This document shows, in pieces, positions 26,261 to 34,970 of a stretch of DNA of 64,000 nucleotides (position 1 is its first letter; the number at the start of each line of letters is the position of its first letter). Both the position numbers and the translations under genes were made by a program. The notes below the pieces were generated by a model. That model searched no databases. It saw only the letters and a program-made list of their open reading frames with translations, and had not been told where the DNA came from. The stretch covers positions 3,784 through 67,783 of the forward strand of contig JAAXHE010000112.1 in NCBI GenBank assembly GCA_012271065.1, read 5' to 3'. The stretch comes from Candidatus Latescibacterota bacterium (lineage in GTDB: Bacteria > Latescibacterota > UBA2968 > GCA-2709665).

Positions 26261-26649
26261 CGGATGTTCCCTGGTTGAAACATGCCATTTAGTTTGCGTT
26301 GATCGGCCGACCGGCCATTCCGGGCCGTGCGAAGAAATCGTGGACGTGCCGTCAATCAGGTTTCGTCACGTGCAAGCGGAGACAGCGACGGCGTCGATGC
26401 GGGCAGACAGGAATGTCCGCCCCACCCTCACACCGGCTTCTTCCGCGTCCGGAAGAAGCCGGGACGCCTCTATCGGGACGGGATGCCGGGGTCCCCGTGA
26501 CACGATCTGATTGGCAACGGCAAGTAACAGAGGAAGGATTGAGGTGGGTGACTCTTGCGGATTTACCGACGGCAGGAAGTGTGAAATCGCTCGACGAATG
26601 CCGCGGGCAATGGAAACGCCTGAGCAATTCCTGTGACACGCCAATGCGA
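26261..26649. other. Intergenic region with repeat family 2
   Basis: 389 bp. Holds the repeat at 26397-26435 followed by an imperfect CCGGCTTCTTCC/GGAAGAAGCCGG hairpin (26433-26461). A plus-strand frame spans it but shows no family and has repeat-derived residues, so I do not call a gene. Confidence 0.6.
26397..26461 (+). repeat. Dispersed hairpin repeat family 2, copy 2, with adjoining hairpin
   Basis: GGGC-A-GACA-GGAA-TGTC-C-GCCC then CACCCTCACACCGG, matching copy 1 over about 34 bases. The adjoining CCGGCTTCTTCC...GGAAGAAGCCGG arms give a second, 12-bp perfect stem. Confidence 0.8.
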
Positions 26650-26850
26650 TCAGACCGTCTCGAACTGCAATGCGGAAAGATTCAGGTCGGTCGAACGTTT
26701 CGAGAGACGGAGCATCTCCACGCCCACGACTTCATTCGATGCGTTGTAGTCGAGTACGACTCCCGGGGAAACCTCCTCGGACTCGACTATTGGAGAATCG
26801 TCGAGGCGCAGATATAGAGCGTCGGCTTCCTTGTCGACGTTCAGTTTCAT
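26650..26850 (-). CDS. DUF2283 family protein, probable antitoxin-like partner
   Basis: 66 aa. MKLNVDKEADALYLRLDD...ESEEVSPGVVLDYN..NEVVGVEML is a clear DUF2283 sequence. Its ATG overlaps the DUF4258 stop by 4 bp (ATGA), so the two are coupled. DUF2283 proteins commonly follow DUF4258 genes in mobile or defence-type contexts and are presumed type II antitoxin-like; biochemical proof is scarce. Confidence 0.88.
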   Translation of the reverse strand: MKLNVDKEADALYLRLDDSPIVESEEVSPGVVLDYNASNEVVGVEMLRLSKRSTDLNLSALQFETV

Positions 26851-27098
26851 ATTCTTCCTTTCATGCCGCGATCAAAGAATACGCTCACCACTCGCCATGG
26901 CACAGCGCGGGTGTTGACTGCCACTCGCAACACACGGTCAGATTGTCCAGGGATCGAGCGAAAGAACCGTTCCACCTCAGGGTCGTTAGGATCGTGCGAC
27001 CGCATAGATGGATCAGTCACGGTCCGTTCTACCCACTCAGCAGGGATCATCCGTTCGGCCATTACGTGGAGGGCGTGCCGAGTGTATTCGAGGGTCAT
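26847..27098 (-). CDS. DUF4258 family protein, probable toxin-like partner
   Basis: 83 aa. YTRHALHVMAERMIPAEWVERTV followed by a DRVLRVAVN...WRVVSVFFDRG ending fits DUF4258, a small basic fold related to RelE/BrnT-like toxins. First gene of the pair with DUF2283. The pair lies in a repeat-rich accessory stretch. Confidence 0.88.
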   Translation of the reverse strand: MTLEYTRHALHVMAERMIPAEWVERTVTDPSMRSHDPNDPEVERFFRSIPGQSDRVLRVAVNTRAVPWRVVSVFFDRGMKGRI

Positions 27099-27328
27099 GG
27101 ATTATTCTGCATCTGCAACAGAGTTACGATACTAATTGGCCGCAAGAAGTTGAGCCACTGCCATTATCAACATTGCAATTCAGTTCAATAATGCCCTTGA
27201 ACGATGATTTTGGCAAGCGGAAAAGTACAGAGCCGTCTGAGCGATTGCCGCTATGGGATGCCGAAATTGATGTCTCAGCCCTGTTCGTCGTCGACGCAGG
27301 ATGTCTTCACCCAGGGTCGAGCCTTGAT

Positions 27329-27958
27329 TCACCTTGAAGTCAGTACTTGGCGGATATCCGTTTCCGCGATACGGCCGGGTCGGAGGATTCGCGGATTCGG
27401 GACGGAGACGTCGACGAGGGTGGAGGGACATGAATCGGGCGAGGTGCCGCCGTCCAGGATCAGATCGACGCGGTCGCCGAGGACGTTGGCGGCATCTTGC
27501 GCGCTTCGGGCCGGGGGCTGGCCCGATAGGTTGGCGCTGGTGCTGGTTATGGGGCCGCCGACATGGCTCAGCAATGCGCTGGCGACCGGTGCGTCGGACA
27601 TGCGGAGGGCTATTGTGGAAGAGGATCCGGGCAGGTGCTCCGGAAGGGAGGGCGAGGCGGGAAACACCAGCGTGAGCGGTCCGGGCCAGAATGCGTCCAT
27701 AAGAACTTCAGCGGTCCGTGGAATGTTCGCGACTAGCGCGTCCAAGTCCCGCCTGCCGCGGATAAGCAGGATCAGGCCCTTTTCCGTTTCTCGGCCCTTC
27801 ACGCTGAAAATGCGTTCGAACGGGATGGGATTGAAGGGATCGGCGCCCAGGCCGTACACGGTTTCGGTAGGATAGACGACCACGCCACCGGAGCGGATAC
27901 AATCGGCAGTCCGGATGATTCCCGGATCGTTGGTCGCCAGGATGGGCGCCCGCTGCAT
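27329..27958 (-). CDS. tsaC: Threonylcarbamoyl-AMP synthase (TsaC/Sua5/YciO family)
   Basis: 209 aa. YrdC-domain motifs: GGVVVYPTETVYGLGADP, FSVKGRETEKGLILL (usually KGRP..NPL), WPGPLTLV, ALRMSDAP and TSTSANLSG. It makes threonylcarbamoyl-AMP for the tRNA t6A37 modification. It starts 2 bp after the stop of the giant NHL gene, so it is probably co-transcribed with it. It could be a YciO paralogue, but full-length t6A function is more likely. Confidence 0.9.
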   Translation of the reverse strand: MQRAPILATNDPGIIRTADCIRSGGVVVYPTETVYGLGADPFNPIPFERIFSVKGRETEKGLILLIRGRRDLDALVANIPRTAEVLMDAFWPGPLTLVFPASPSLPEHLPGSSSTIALRMSDAPVASALLSHVGGPITSTSANLSGQPPARSAQDAANVLGDRVDLILDGGTSPDSCPSTLVDVSVPNPRILRPGRIAETDIRQVLTSR

Positions 27959-27960
27959 GG

Positions 27961-30900
27961 TCAGAGACGGCTTCCCGGCTGGAATCGCGCCGAAGGCGGG
28001 GTCTGTTCGAAGGCGTTGGTGAAGGCGATGAAATCTCCGAATCCGACCGTTCCGTCGCCGTCGAGATCAAAGCGCATATCAGTGGAACCGTAGGCCCGCG
28101 CGAAGAGAATGAAGTCGGCAAAGTTTACCGCGCCGTCGCCGTTGAAGTCGGCCGCGCCGTCCGAAGGCGGCGGCGGTGGCGGAGGGACCGGTGGGGGCTC
28201 GCGGTGGTATTCCGGGGGGAAGTCCACCGTGAGTTGCAGGATGCTGTTGTTGTTCGTGTCTGCAACGTAAACCCTGCCCTCCGGATCGGTGGCGAGGCCC
28301 GTCGGCGAATTGAGCGTCGTCTCGGTGCCTGGGCCCTCGGCCTGGTTGAAGCCCGGAAATCCCGTACCGGCCACGGTCTGTATGATGCCCAGGTTCAGGT
28401 CCAGGACCCGTATCCGGTGGTTGCCGGTGTCCGCGATGTAAAGGTTTCCGTTGTTGTCCGCCGCTACGTCAACCGGGCCGTTCATCAGGGCCGTTGCCCC
28501 CGGCCCGCCGTCGCCCGAAAAACCGGCTTCCCCGGTTCCGGCCACCGTGGAGATGATACCCTCGGTGTTCACCATCCGGATGCGATGGTTGCCGGTATCG
28601 GCGATGAACAGGCGGCCATGGGCGTCTACGGCAACACCCTCGGGCGCGTTCAGCGCGGCCATTGTCGCGCGTTCTCCATCGCCCGCGAAACCCTCCTGAA
28701 AGCTGCCTGCAGCGGTGGTAATGATGCCCCCGGCGTCCACCTTGCGGACCCTGTGGTTGAAGCGTTCCGCAATCCAGACGTTACCGATAGCATCAGCCGC
28801 AATCCCCACGGGGCCCGACAGATTCGCGTCCGCCGCCGCGCGACCGTCGCCGCCGTACCCGGGAATATCCCTTCCGGCGAAGGCGAGGATATTCTCATTT
28901 GAGAGGTCGATTCGTCGCACGATATGACCGCTCACTTCGCCAACGATCAGATCTCCCCTGGGCGTGAGCGCGAGGCCCCGGGGATCACCTAGACTGGCGT
29001 CCGCGACCGGCCCGCCGGTACCGATGGAAAGCCCTATTCCATCTCCTGCGATCGTGCTGATCGAACCATCCACGTCGACCCTTCTTACCCGGTTGTTTCC
29101 CGAATCGGCAATGTAAAGCACCCCGTCCGCTGCAACGGCGACGCCCTTTGGGACGTTCAGGAACGCCTGGTCGGCGCTGCCGCCGTCACCCCCGAAGCTG
29201 CTCTGGCTTCCGCCGATTCCGGCGAGCGTGCGTATGGAGGTATGGTCCGGTCCGACGGGCGGCAGCAGGCTGATTGTGATCTGCCCGGGCGGGAGCCCCT
29301 GAAACCGTGCGGTTGCGGATGCGTCGCCCGGTGTCGTACCGGCCTGAAATAGGATGGATGCCAGTCCGTCCCGCACAACCGCCGTATCGCTACCCGTAAA
29401 AGCGCCTTCGCCAGACGAGACACTGAAAATCAGGAGGCGGTTGCTGATGAGCGCGACCTCGTCCCTGGCGTCCAGGATGCGGGCGCGGATTAGCGCTCGC
29501 GCTTCGCCGTTCGCCGCCAGCGCGGACACAGCGGCGTCCAGTTCGATGCGTCGGGGCGGCGGCGGCACTGTCTCGGTGACTTCAAGAACGGTGTTTGCAG
29601 CGATGTTCCTGAGGCGCTGCGCGATGCCCGACGGCCAGCGAACGGTCAGCGTATCGACTTGGTCGGCGTCGCCCAGTCCGAAGACGGCGGTCAGGGCGTC
29701 CTGAGAGAGATACGAAGCACCGCCCGTAATCTCCCGGGCCGCTGCCTTGCCATCGAAGGCAATTTCGAATCGCGTGCCGATGGCGTCCGGACTGCTCCTT
29801 GTTGCGCGAGGGCGGATGGCCAGCCAGTTTCCATTGAATTCCTGGTTCCGGTACAGCCGGTCGGCGCCGTCCTGCACCACCACGAAGATATCCAGCCCGC
29901 CGTCGCCGTTAAAGTCCGCCAGGGCCACGCCCCGGCTGTTGGCGCCGCCTGTCACGCGGAAGGAGTCGGCCATATCCGTGAAAGTCCCGGCTTCGTTTCG
30001 AAAGAGGTTGTTCTTCCCGCCCGCATTGGAGACGTAGAGGTCCAGATCGCCGTCGCTATCGAAATCGCCCCAGACCGCGGCCCGGCTGTCCACCGTGTCC
30101 GGTCCCGCCACATTGAAACTGTTGCTGGACTCCTGGAACCGGCCGTCGGTATTGACATATAGGCGATTGCCTTCGCCGAAATAAGTCACATACAGGTCCA
30201 GGTCCCTGTCGTTATCGAAATCGCCCCAGCCTGCGCCGAAACTCGGACCGCCCAGACCGAGTTCATCCAGCCCCGCGTCCGACGATGCATCCGTGAAGGT
30301 ACCGCCGTCGTTCCGGAAGAGCCGATTCGGACCGCTGTTTGCGAGGAAGAGATCCGGGTCCCCGTCGTCGTCGTAGTCCGCCCATGCCGGCTGAAGGCTA
30401 CTGTTGTCGTCGTCCAGACCGGCCTCTGCGGCGGCTTCGACAAAGCGGCCCCCTTCATTCCGGTAGAACCGGTTTTCCCCGAAGTTAGCCACGTAAAGGT
30501 CGGGATCTCCGTCTCCTTCCACGTCCGCCCACGCCGCGCCGTACCCGTCTCCGCCGTCGTCCACGCCGGCCTGTGCGGCGACTTCGGTGAATCGGTTGCC
30601 GTCATTGCGGTAGAGCCGGTTGGGCTGTCCGAAATTCGTGACGTACAGGTCCAGGTCGCCGTCGCCGTCGACGTCCGCCCAGGCCGCCGCACTGCCGTCG
30701 CCGTCGTCCGCCACGCCGACCACGGAGGCCACCTCCGTAAAGTCGTCGCCGTCGTTGCGGTACAGCAGGTTGGACTGAAGGCTGCGCACCACGTAGAGGT
30801 CGGGATCGCCGTCTCCGTCGTAATCCGCCCAGGCGGCGCCGAAGCCGGGGCCCTCATCGGCCATCCCCCGGTCGCCCGCCACGTCGAGGAAACCGCCCGG

Positions 30901-32673
30901 CCTGGATTCCGTGCCGAAGCCCCGGAGGGGTATAACCAGCTCAGGCTCGTTCGGATCGTTACTGAACAGCGTGAGTTCCGCCCGCTGCATCCCTGTGTTG
31001 GCAGGACGGAAGACGACGTCAAGGCTTTGTCTCAGGCTCGACTGGATGCGCAGGGTGTCGTCCAGGTTGACGGAGAATTGTACGGGGTCCGTCAGCTCCG
31101 CCCGGAAGACGGTCAGTACGCCGGCGCCCAGGTTCGCAACGCGCAGGACGGTTGACTGTTCGCGGCCAACATACGTGCGATCGAATTCGATGCTTTCCGG
31201 GAACACGCCGATGTCCGGCGCCGCGCCCGTTCCCGAGAGAGGGATGGTGAGTTCGGGACGCCTTGGATCGTCGGTATTGATCGTAAGCGCTCCCTGCACG
31301 ACGCCTTCCTCGAGAGGGTTGAACTGCATCTGGATTTCCGTCTCCCCGGACGGTTCGACTTCGATCGGAAATACGTCCAGCAGGACGAACTCCCGCCGGT
31401 CGGTCGAAGCGCTGGACAACGTGAGGTTGCGCCTGCCCACGTTACCGATAGTCAATGTTCGAGTCGCCTGGTCTTCCACGACGACCGCGCCGAAGTCAAC
31501 GCGGGTGACGGTCAGACGTAGAACGGGCGCCTGGAACGCGGGATCGAAGAGTTTGCGGATGCGGCTGTTGCCCGTATCCACGACAATCAGGTTGCCGTCG
31601 GGGTCCAGGACCACGCGAGTGGGTTCGCGGAGTTCGGCGAGCGGGGCAGGCCCGCCGTCACCGGCGGATCCGAAGTTGCCTGTGCCCGCCAGGGTGAAGA
31701 TATCCCCGGTGACGGGATCCACGGCGCGGACGCGGTTGTTGCCCGTATCCGATATATAGAGGGTTCCGTCCGCGCCCACGGCCACGCCGCCGGGCAAATC
31801 GAGCCGCGCTTCGGTGGCGGGTCCGCCGTCGCCCGAGAATGCGCCGCCACCGCCAAATACGGGACCGCGGCCGGCCACGGTGGTGATGATGCCGCTTTCC
31901 GCGTCCACCCGTCGGATGCGATAATTGTTGAAATCGGCGATGAAGATATTTCCTGACGCGTCCACCGCAACGTCTTCCACCGTCAGTCCAGCTTCAACCG
32001 CCAGGCCGTCGTCGCCGCCGAATGAGAAATCACCGTCGCCCGCAAGGGTCGTGATCACGCCGCTTTCCAGGTCGATCCTCCGTACCCGGTTGTTGCCCCG
32101 GGCCTGTCCGTCCAGTCCGTCCGCGATGTAGAGTCCACCGCGAGGGCCCATCGCCAGGGCGACGACTTCGCCGAGTACGGCGGAGGCGGCCGGACCTCCG
32201 TCGCCGTCGAAACCGAACCCGCCGCTGCCCGCGATGGTGGTAATGATCCCGGTGGCGGCGTCGATGCGCCGGATGCGCCGGTTGCCCGTATCACCAATGT
32301 ACACGTTGCCGTCCTCGTCAACGGCAACGCCCTGGGGCCTGTCCAGTTGGGCTTCGCCAGCGGGTCCGCCGTCGCCCGCGAAACCGGATTCTCCGGTACC
32401 GGCTACGGTCGTGACCTGTCCGGTGACCGCGTCCACCCTGCGGATGCGGTGGGTCCCCGTGTCGGCGATATAGACGTTGCCGTCAGCGTCGGTGGCGGCG
32501 CCGAGGGGGAGACTGAGGGCCAGGTCGGTTGCGGGAATATTCTCGCCTTCCCGGTCGCCGCCGCCCGCGATGGTGACAAGGGTACCCCGGCGCTGGGCGA
32601 AAGATGCTTCAGCCAGCGCGAGCAGGACACCAAGGATGAACAGCGTTCTGTGGTTATTTCGAATGAGGTGCAT
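27961..32673 (-). CDS. Giant secreted NHL / HYDIN-like / FG-GAP / ASPIC protein with dockerin-like end
   Basis: 1570 aa. Signal peptide about 1-26 (ends SFAQ). NHL beta-propeller repeats about 35-385 (DADGNVYIADTGTHRIRRVD type). Two Ig/HYDIN-like domains about 388-600 (VDFGAVVVEDQATRTLTIGNVG). FG-GAP/VCBS repeats about 605-975 (WADYDGDGDPDLYV type). ASPIC/UnbV domain about 980-1070. A Big-like domain about 1080-1170. A second NHL propeller about 1180-1490. A proline linker, then two EF-hand-like units (DFNGDGAVNFADFILFARAYG and DLDGDGTVGFGDF) at about 1510-1555. The end recalls type I dockerin. Probably a calcium-binding cell-surface or extracellular protein; partner unknown. Confidence 0.9.
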   Translation of the reverse strand: MHLIRNNHRTLFILGVLLALAEASFAQRRGTLVTIAGGGDREGENIPATDLALSLPLGAATDADGNVYIADTGTHRIRRVDAVTGQVTTVAGTGESGFAGDGGPAGEAQLDRPQGVAVDEDGNVYIGDTGNRRIRRIDAATGIITTIAGSGGFGFDGDGGPAASAVLGEVVALAMGPRGGLYIADGLDGQARGNNRVRRIDLESGVITTLAGDGDFSFGGDDGLAVEAGLTVEDVAVDASGNIFIADFNNYRIRRVDAESGIITTVAGRGPVFGGGGAFSGDGGPATEARLDLPGGVAVGADGTLYISDTGNNRVRAVDPVTGDIFTLAGTGNFGSAGDGGPAPLAELREPTRVVLDPDGNLIVVDTGNSRIRKLFDPAFQAPVLRLTVTRVDFGAVVVEDQATRTLTIGNVGRRNLTLSSASTDRREFVLLDVFPIEVEPSGETEIQMQFNPLEEGVVQGALTINTDDPRRPELTIPLSGTGAAPDIGVFPESIEFDRTYVGREQSTVLRVANLGAGVLTVFRAELTDPVQFSVNLDDTLRIQSSLRQSLDVVFRPANTGMQRAELTLFSNDPNEPELVIPLRGFGTESRPGGFLDVAGDRGMADEGPGFGAAWADYDGDGDPDLYVVRSLQSNLLYRNDGDDFTEVASVVGVADDGDGSAAAWADVDGDGDLDLYVTNFGQPNRLYRNDGNRFTEVAAQAGVDDGGDGYGAAWADVEGDGDPDLYVANFGENRFYRNEGGRFVEAAAEAGLDDDNSSLQPAWADYDDDGDPDLFLANSGPNRLFRNDGGTFTDASSDAGLDELGLGGPSFGAGWGDFDNDRDLDLYVTYFGEGNRLYVNTDGRFQESSNSFNVAGPDTVDSRAAVWGDFDSDGDLDLYVSNAGGKNNLFRNEAGTFTDMADSFRVTGGANSRGVALADFNGDGGLDIFVVVQDGADRLYRNQEFNGNWLAIRPRATRSSPDAIGTRFEIAFDGKAAAREITGGASYLSQDALTAVFGLGDADQVDTLTVRWPSGIAQRLRNIAANTVLEVTETVPPPPRRIELDAAVSALAANGEARALIRARILDARDEVALISNRLLIFSVSSGEGAFTGSDTAVVRDGLASILFQAGTTPGDASATARFQGLPPGQITISLLPPVGPDHTSIRTLAGIGGSQSSFGGDGGSADQAFLNVPKGVAVAADGVLYIADSGNNRVRRVDVDGSISTIAGDGIGLSIGTGGPVADASLGDPRGLALTPRGDLIVGEVSGHIVRRIDLSNENILAFAGRDIPGYGGDGRAAADANLSGPVGIAADAIGNVWIAERFNHRVRKVDAGGIITTAAGSFQEGFAGDGERATMAALNAPEGVAVDAHGRLFIADTGNHRIRMVNTEGIISTVAGTGEAGFSGDGGPGATALMNGPVDVAADNNGNLYIADTGNHRIRVLDLNLGIIQTVAGTGFPGFNQAEGPGTETTLNSPTGLATDPEGRVYVADTNNNSILQLTVDFPPEYHREPPPVPPPPPPPSDGAADFNGDGAVNFADFILFARAYGSTDMRFDLDGDGTVGFGDFIAFTNAFEQTPPSARFQPGSRL

Positions 32674-32725
32674 AGATTGGTATCGGGCGACGCCGTGTTG
32701 TGTTTCGCACGACTGGCCGGCGGAT

Positions 32726-33727
32726 TCAACGCCCTTCGAAGAGGTCCCGGCCCTTTACGAGGGCTTCGATCTTTCGGTCGGCAACGTTGCGTTGCAGCAT
32801 CCAGAAGCCGCAGTCGGGATGGACGCATGCGATTCGATCCACCCCTAGGCTGCGGGCCGCGGCTTCGATGTCGGATGCGATTTCGTCAGGTGTCTCAACA
32901 ATGTTTGATTTGATGTCGATTACACCGACTCCAATCCTTACGGAATCGGGAACGTCCTTCAGGCATGCAGCCTGTCCGATGCCCCAGCGTTTGAATTCGA
33001 GGACCAGATGGTCCGCTCTCAATGCGGCGAGATACGGGACCAGGTCCTGCCAGGTGCCTTGCTGAACGGTCTGGCCGCCGTAGTTCCCGAAGCAGACGTG
33101 TACGGCTTTTTCTCCCGTGACCTCGTCGAGTACGGTGTTCAACGCACGGGCGGCCCAGGCGGCGTCTTCAGGGTGTCCGGGGATATTGGCTTCGTCGATC
33201 TGTATCACGTCCGCGTCGATGTCGGCAACCTGTCTGGCGAAGAGCTCACCCAGCGCCGCGGCCGCGGCCTCGGGATTTCCATAGTGGCGATCCATAAGGA
33301 CTTTGCTGAGCATGTGCGGCCCGGTGAGGGTGAATTTGAGCTTCGACCGGGTCAGAGGCCGGACCATCCGGTAGTCTCCGGGCAGATTGAGCGTGCCTTC
33401 GTCAAGCTCTCGTTCGATCAGGCCCGCGGGATCCGCGCGATAGTTAAGGCCCGCATCCGCGCGAAACGCATTCAGATCCTCACGTCCGAATCGGGTCGTT
33501 ATACCGCCCAGTCTTTGCGAGAAATAGTCAATCATGCCGTTGGTTTCAGGATGATTGACGTCGAACCGGCACAGTTCGCCGTCCGTGACAACGTCTATTC
33601 CCGCGTCTTCCTGGGTTTTTAACACGACCCGTATGGCGTCGATCAGCGTCTGTCGGGAGGAAGAATTTCGCAGCCAGTCCGGTACGGGATAGCTGCCGAC
33701 GAGGGTGGTGAGGATACGGTGGGGCAT
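32726..33727 (-). CDS. MetE-like cobalamin-independent methionine synthase-family protein (core methyltransferase)
   Basis: 333 aa. It matches the C-terminal catalytic barrel of MetE only. Zinc ligands appear as H-x-C in VHVCFGN and a Cys in HPDCGFW. The N-terminal TTLVGSYPVP block and VVTDGE are family hallmarks. It lacks the MetE N-terminal barrel that binds polyglutamylated folate, so the methyl donor may be a methyl-corrinoid or other compound, as proposed for short archaeal core enzymes. It lies 43 bp after wzz and 52 bp before the NHL gene. A paralogue is at 59645-60706. Confidence 0.87.
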   Translation of the reverse strand: MPHRILTTLVGSYPVPDWLRNSSSRQTLIDAIRVVLKTQEDAGIDVVTDGELCRFDVNHPETNGMIDYFSQRLGGITTRFGREDLNAFRADAGLNYRADPAGLIERELDEGTLNLPGDYRMVRPLTRSKLKFTLTGPHMLSKVLMDRHYGNPEAAAAALGELFARQVADIDADVIQIDEANIPGHPEDAAWAARALNTVLDEVTGEKAVHVCFGNYGGQTVQQGTWQDLVPYLAALRADHLVLEFKRWGIGQAACLKDVPDSVRIGVGVIDIKSNIVETPDEIASDIEAAARSLGVDRIACVHPDCGFWMLQRNVADRKIEALVKGRDLFEGR

Positions 33728-33770
33728 GGGAGAGTTTTTCGCGGGAAATCCCGGCTTATTGCGGGTGGGT

Positions 33771-34970
33771 TCACTGTTCGCGTTGTTTCCGCGGTCTCAA
33801 CTCCTGTCGAATCATATCCAGCCGGGTGCGGTTGGCCGGGTCGGGACTTCGCAGGGCTTCCATCACGAATGCGACCAGGATGCTCAGGAGCAGACTCAGA
33901 CCTGCGGCAGTGCCAACCATCAGCGCGCGCCGTGGGCGGCTCCGGAAGTCGGGCGGCACGGCAGGGTCCAGAACCACGACCAGGGACGTTTCCTTTTTCT
34001 CTTCAAAGCTGCTTTTTTCGTATTCCTGAAGTACGAACTGATAGATCAGGTTTCGGATTTCCATCTCGCGCATCAGTCTCATGGCCTGAAGTCCCAGGTC
34101 CGGGATCTGATCCATCGGGAGCATGATGCCGGGCATATCGCGAACGGCGCTCCCGCCGCTTTCGGGGTCCGATCCCTCGAGGATGCCGTCCAGCGCTTCT
34201 TTCGCGCCCTCGATTTCGATATCGAGCTGCCGGACCCTGCTATTGTCGGGGTTCATCTGAAGGGCGGCGATTTCGCGGCGGATGACCATCTCCCCCAGCG
34301 TTGAAGTGATGAGGGAGGAGTAAGCGTCTATCTGTGCCTTGGTCTGGCGTTCTATGTCAATGGCCGAATGTTCCTTCTGGAACGCGTTGTAGGCCAATTC
34401 GGCTTCGATCATGCTGCGTTCGGCCTGCGCCAGGCGCTTTTCCAGGTAGCCGCGGAGGTCGCTCGCCTGTTGTTCGCGCCGGTGCCTCAGCGCGAGGTCG
34501 AGTTCTTCGACAAAGGCATTGGTAATCCTGGCGGCCGCTTCCGGTGTTTCCGCCTCGTAGGATACGGTCAGGAACTGCTCTCGAGAGAGTTCCACTTCCA
34601 GCCGGTCGTCGACCATCTGGAGGAGTTCCTCGCGTGTTTCGGCATCGTAGGACTCCTGAAGATTGAATCGGCGGATGATGGCTTCGGCCACGCGCTGGCT
34701 CTTGAGAATGGGCACGAATTCGGTCGCCGAAACGACGCTTTCCCCCATGCCCAGCATCCCCACCGGCAGTTTTTCGAGAATTGCGGAAATGCCCAGCGTT
34801 CCCTGGCTCTCGCTGGGCGGATAAAGGACGGCGCTTGCACGGTAGACCGGTGTGATGATCAGGCTGACGCCCGCCGTCACTGCGGATATGGTAATGCAGG
34901 TGACGAGGATCATTCGCCGCCAGCGGACGAGGACAGCCAGATGGTCGAGGAAGTTCTTTTCGGGTTCCAT
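33771..34970 (-). CDS. Wzz/GumC-type polysaccharide chain-length/co-polymerase protein
   Basis: 399 aa. Transmembrane segment at about 22-43 (MILVTCITISAVTAGVSLII), a periplasmic Wzz domain with long coiled coil (about 145-240), and a second membrane segment at about 345-370 with a short cytoplasmic tail. No tyrosine-kinase domain. The ATG overlaps the stop of the Wza-like gene by one base (TAATG). With the outer-membrane protein it forms the trans-envelope export apparatus for a capsule or exopolysaccharide; no glycosyltransferases are nearby. Confidence 0.88.
   Translation of the reverse strand: MEPEKNFLDHLAVLVRWRRMILVTCITISAVTAGVSLIITPVYRASAVLYPPSESQGTLGISAILEKLPVGMLGMGESVVSATEFVPILKSQRVAEAIIRRFNLQESYDAETREELLQMVDDRLEVELSREQFLTVSYEAETPEAAARITNAFVEELDLALRHRREQQASDLRGYLEKRLAQAERSMIEAELAYNAFQKEHSAIDIERQTKAQIDAYSSLITSTLGEMVIRREIAALQMNPDNSRVRQLDIEIEGAKEALDGILEGSDPESGGSAVRDMPGIMLPMDQIPDLGLQAMRLMREMEIRNLIYQFVLQEYEKSSFEEKKETSLVVVLDPAVPPDFRSRPRRALMVGTAAGLSLLLSILVAFVMEALRSPDPANRTRLDMIRQELRPRKQREQ

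Noticed and set aside
26299..26817. 172-codon plus-strand frame over the DUF2283 gene
   Set aside because: Starts in repeat-derived sequence and runs antisense to a clear DUF2283 gene.
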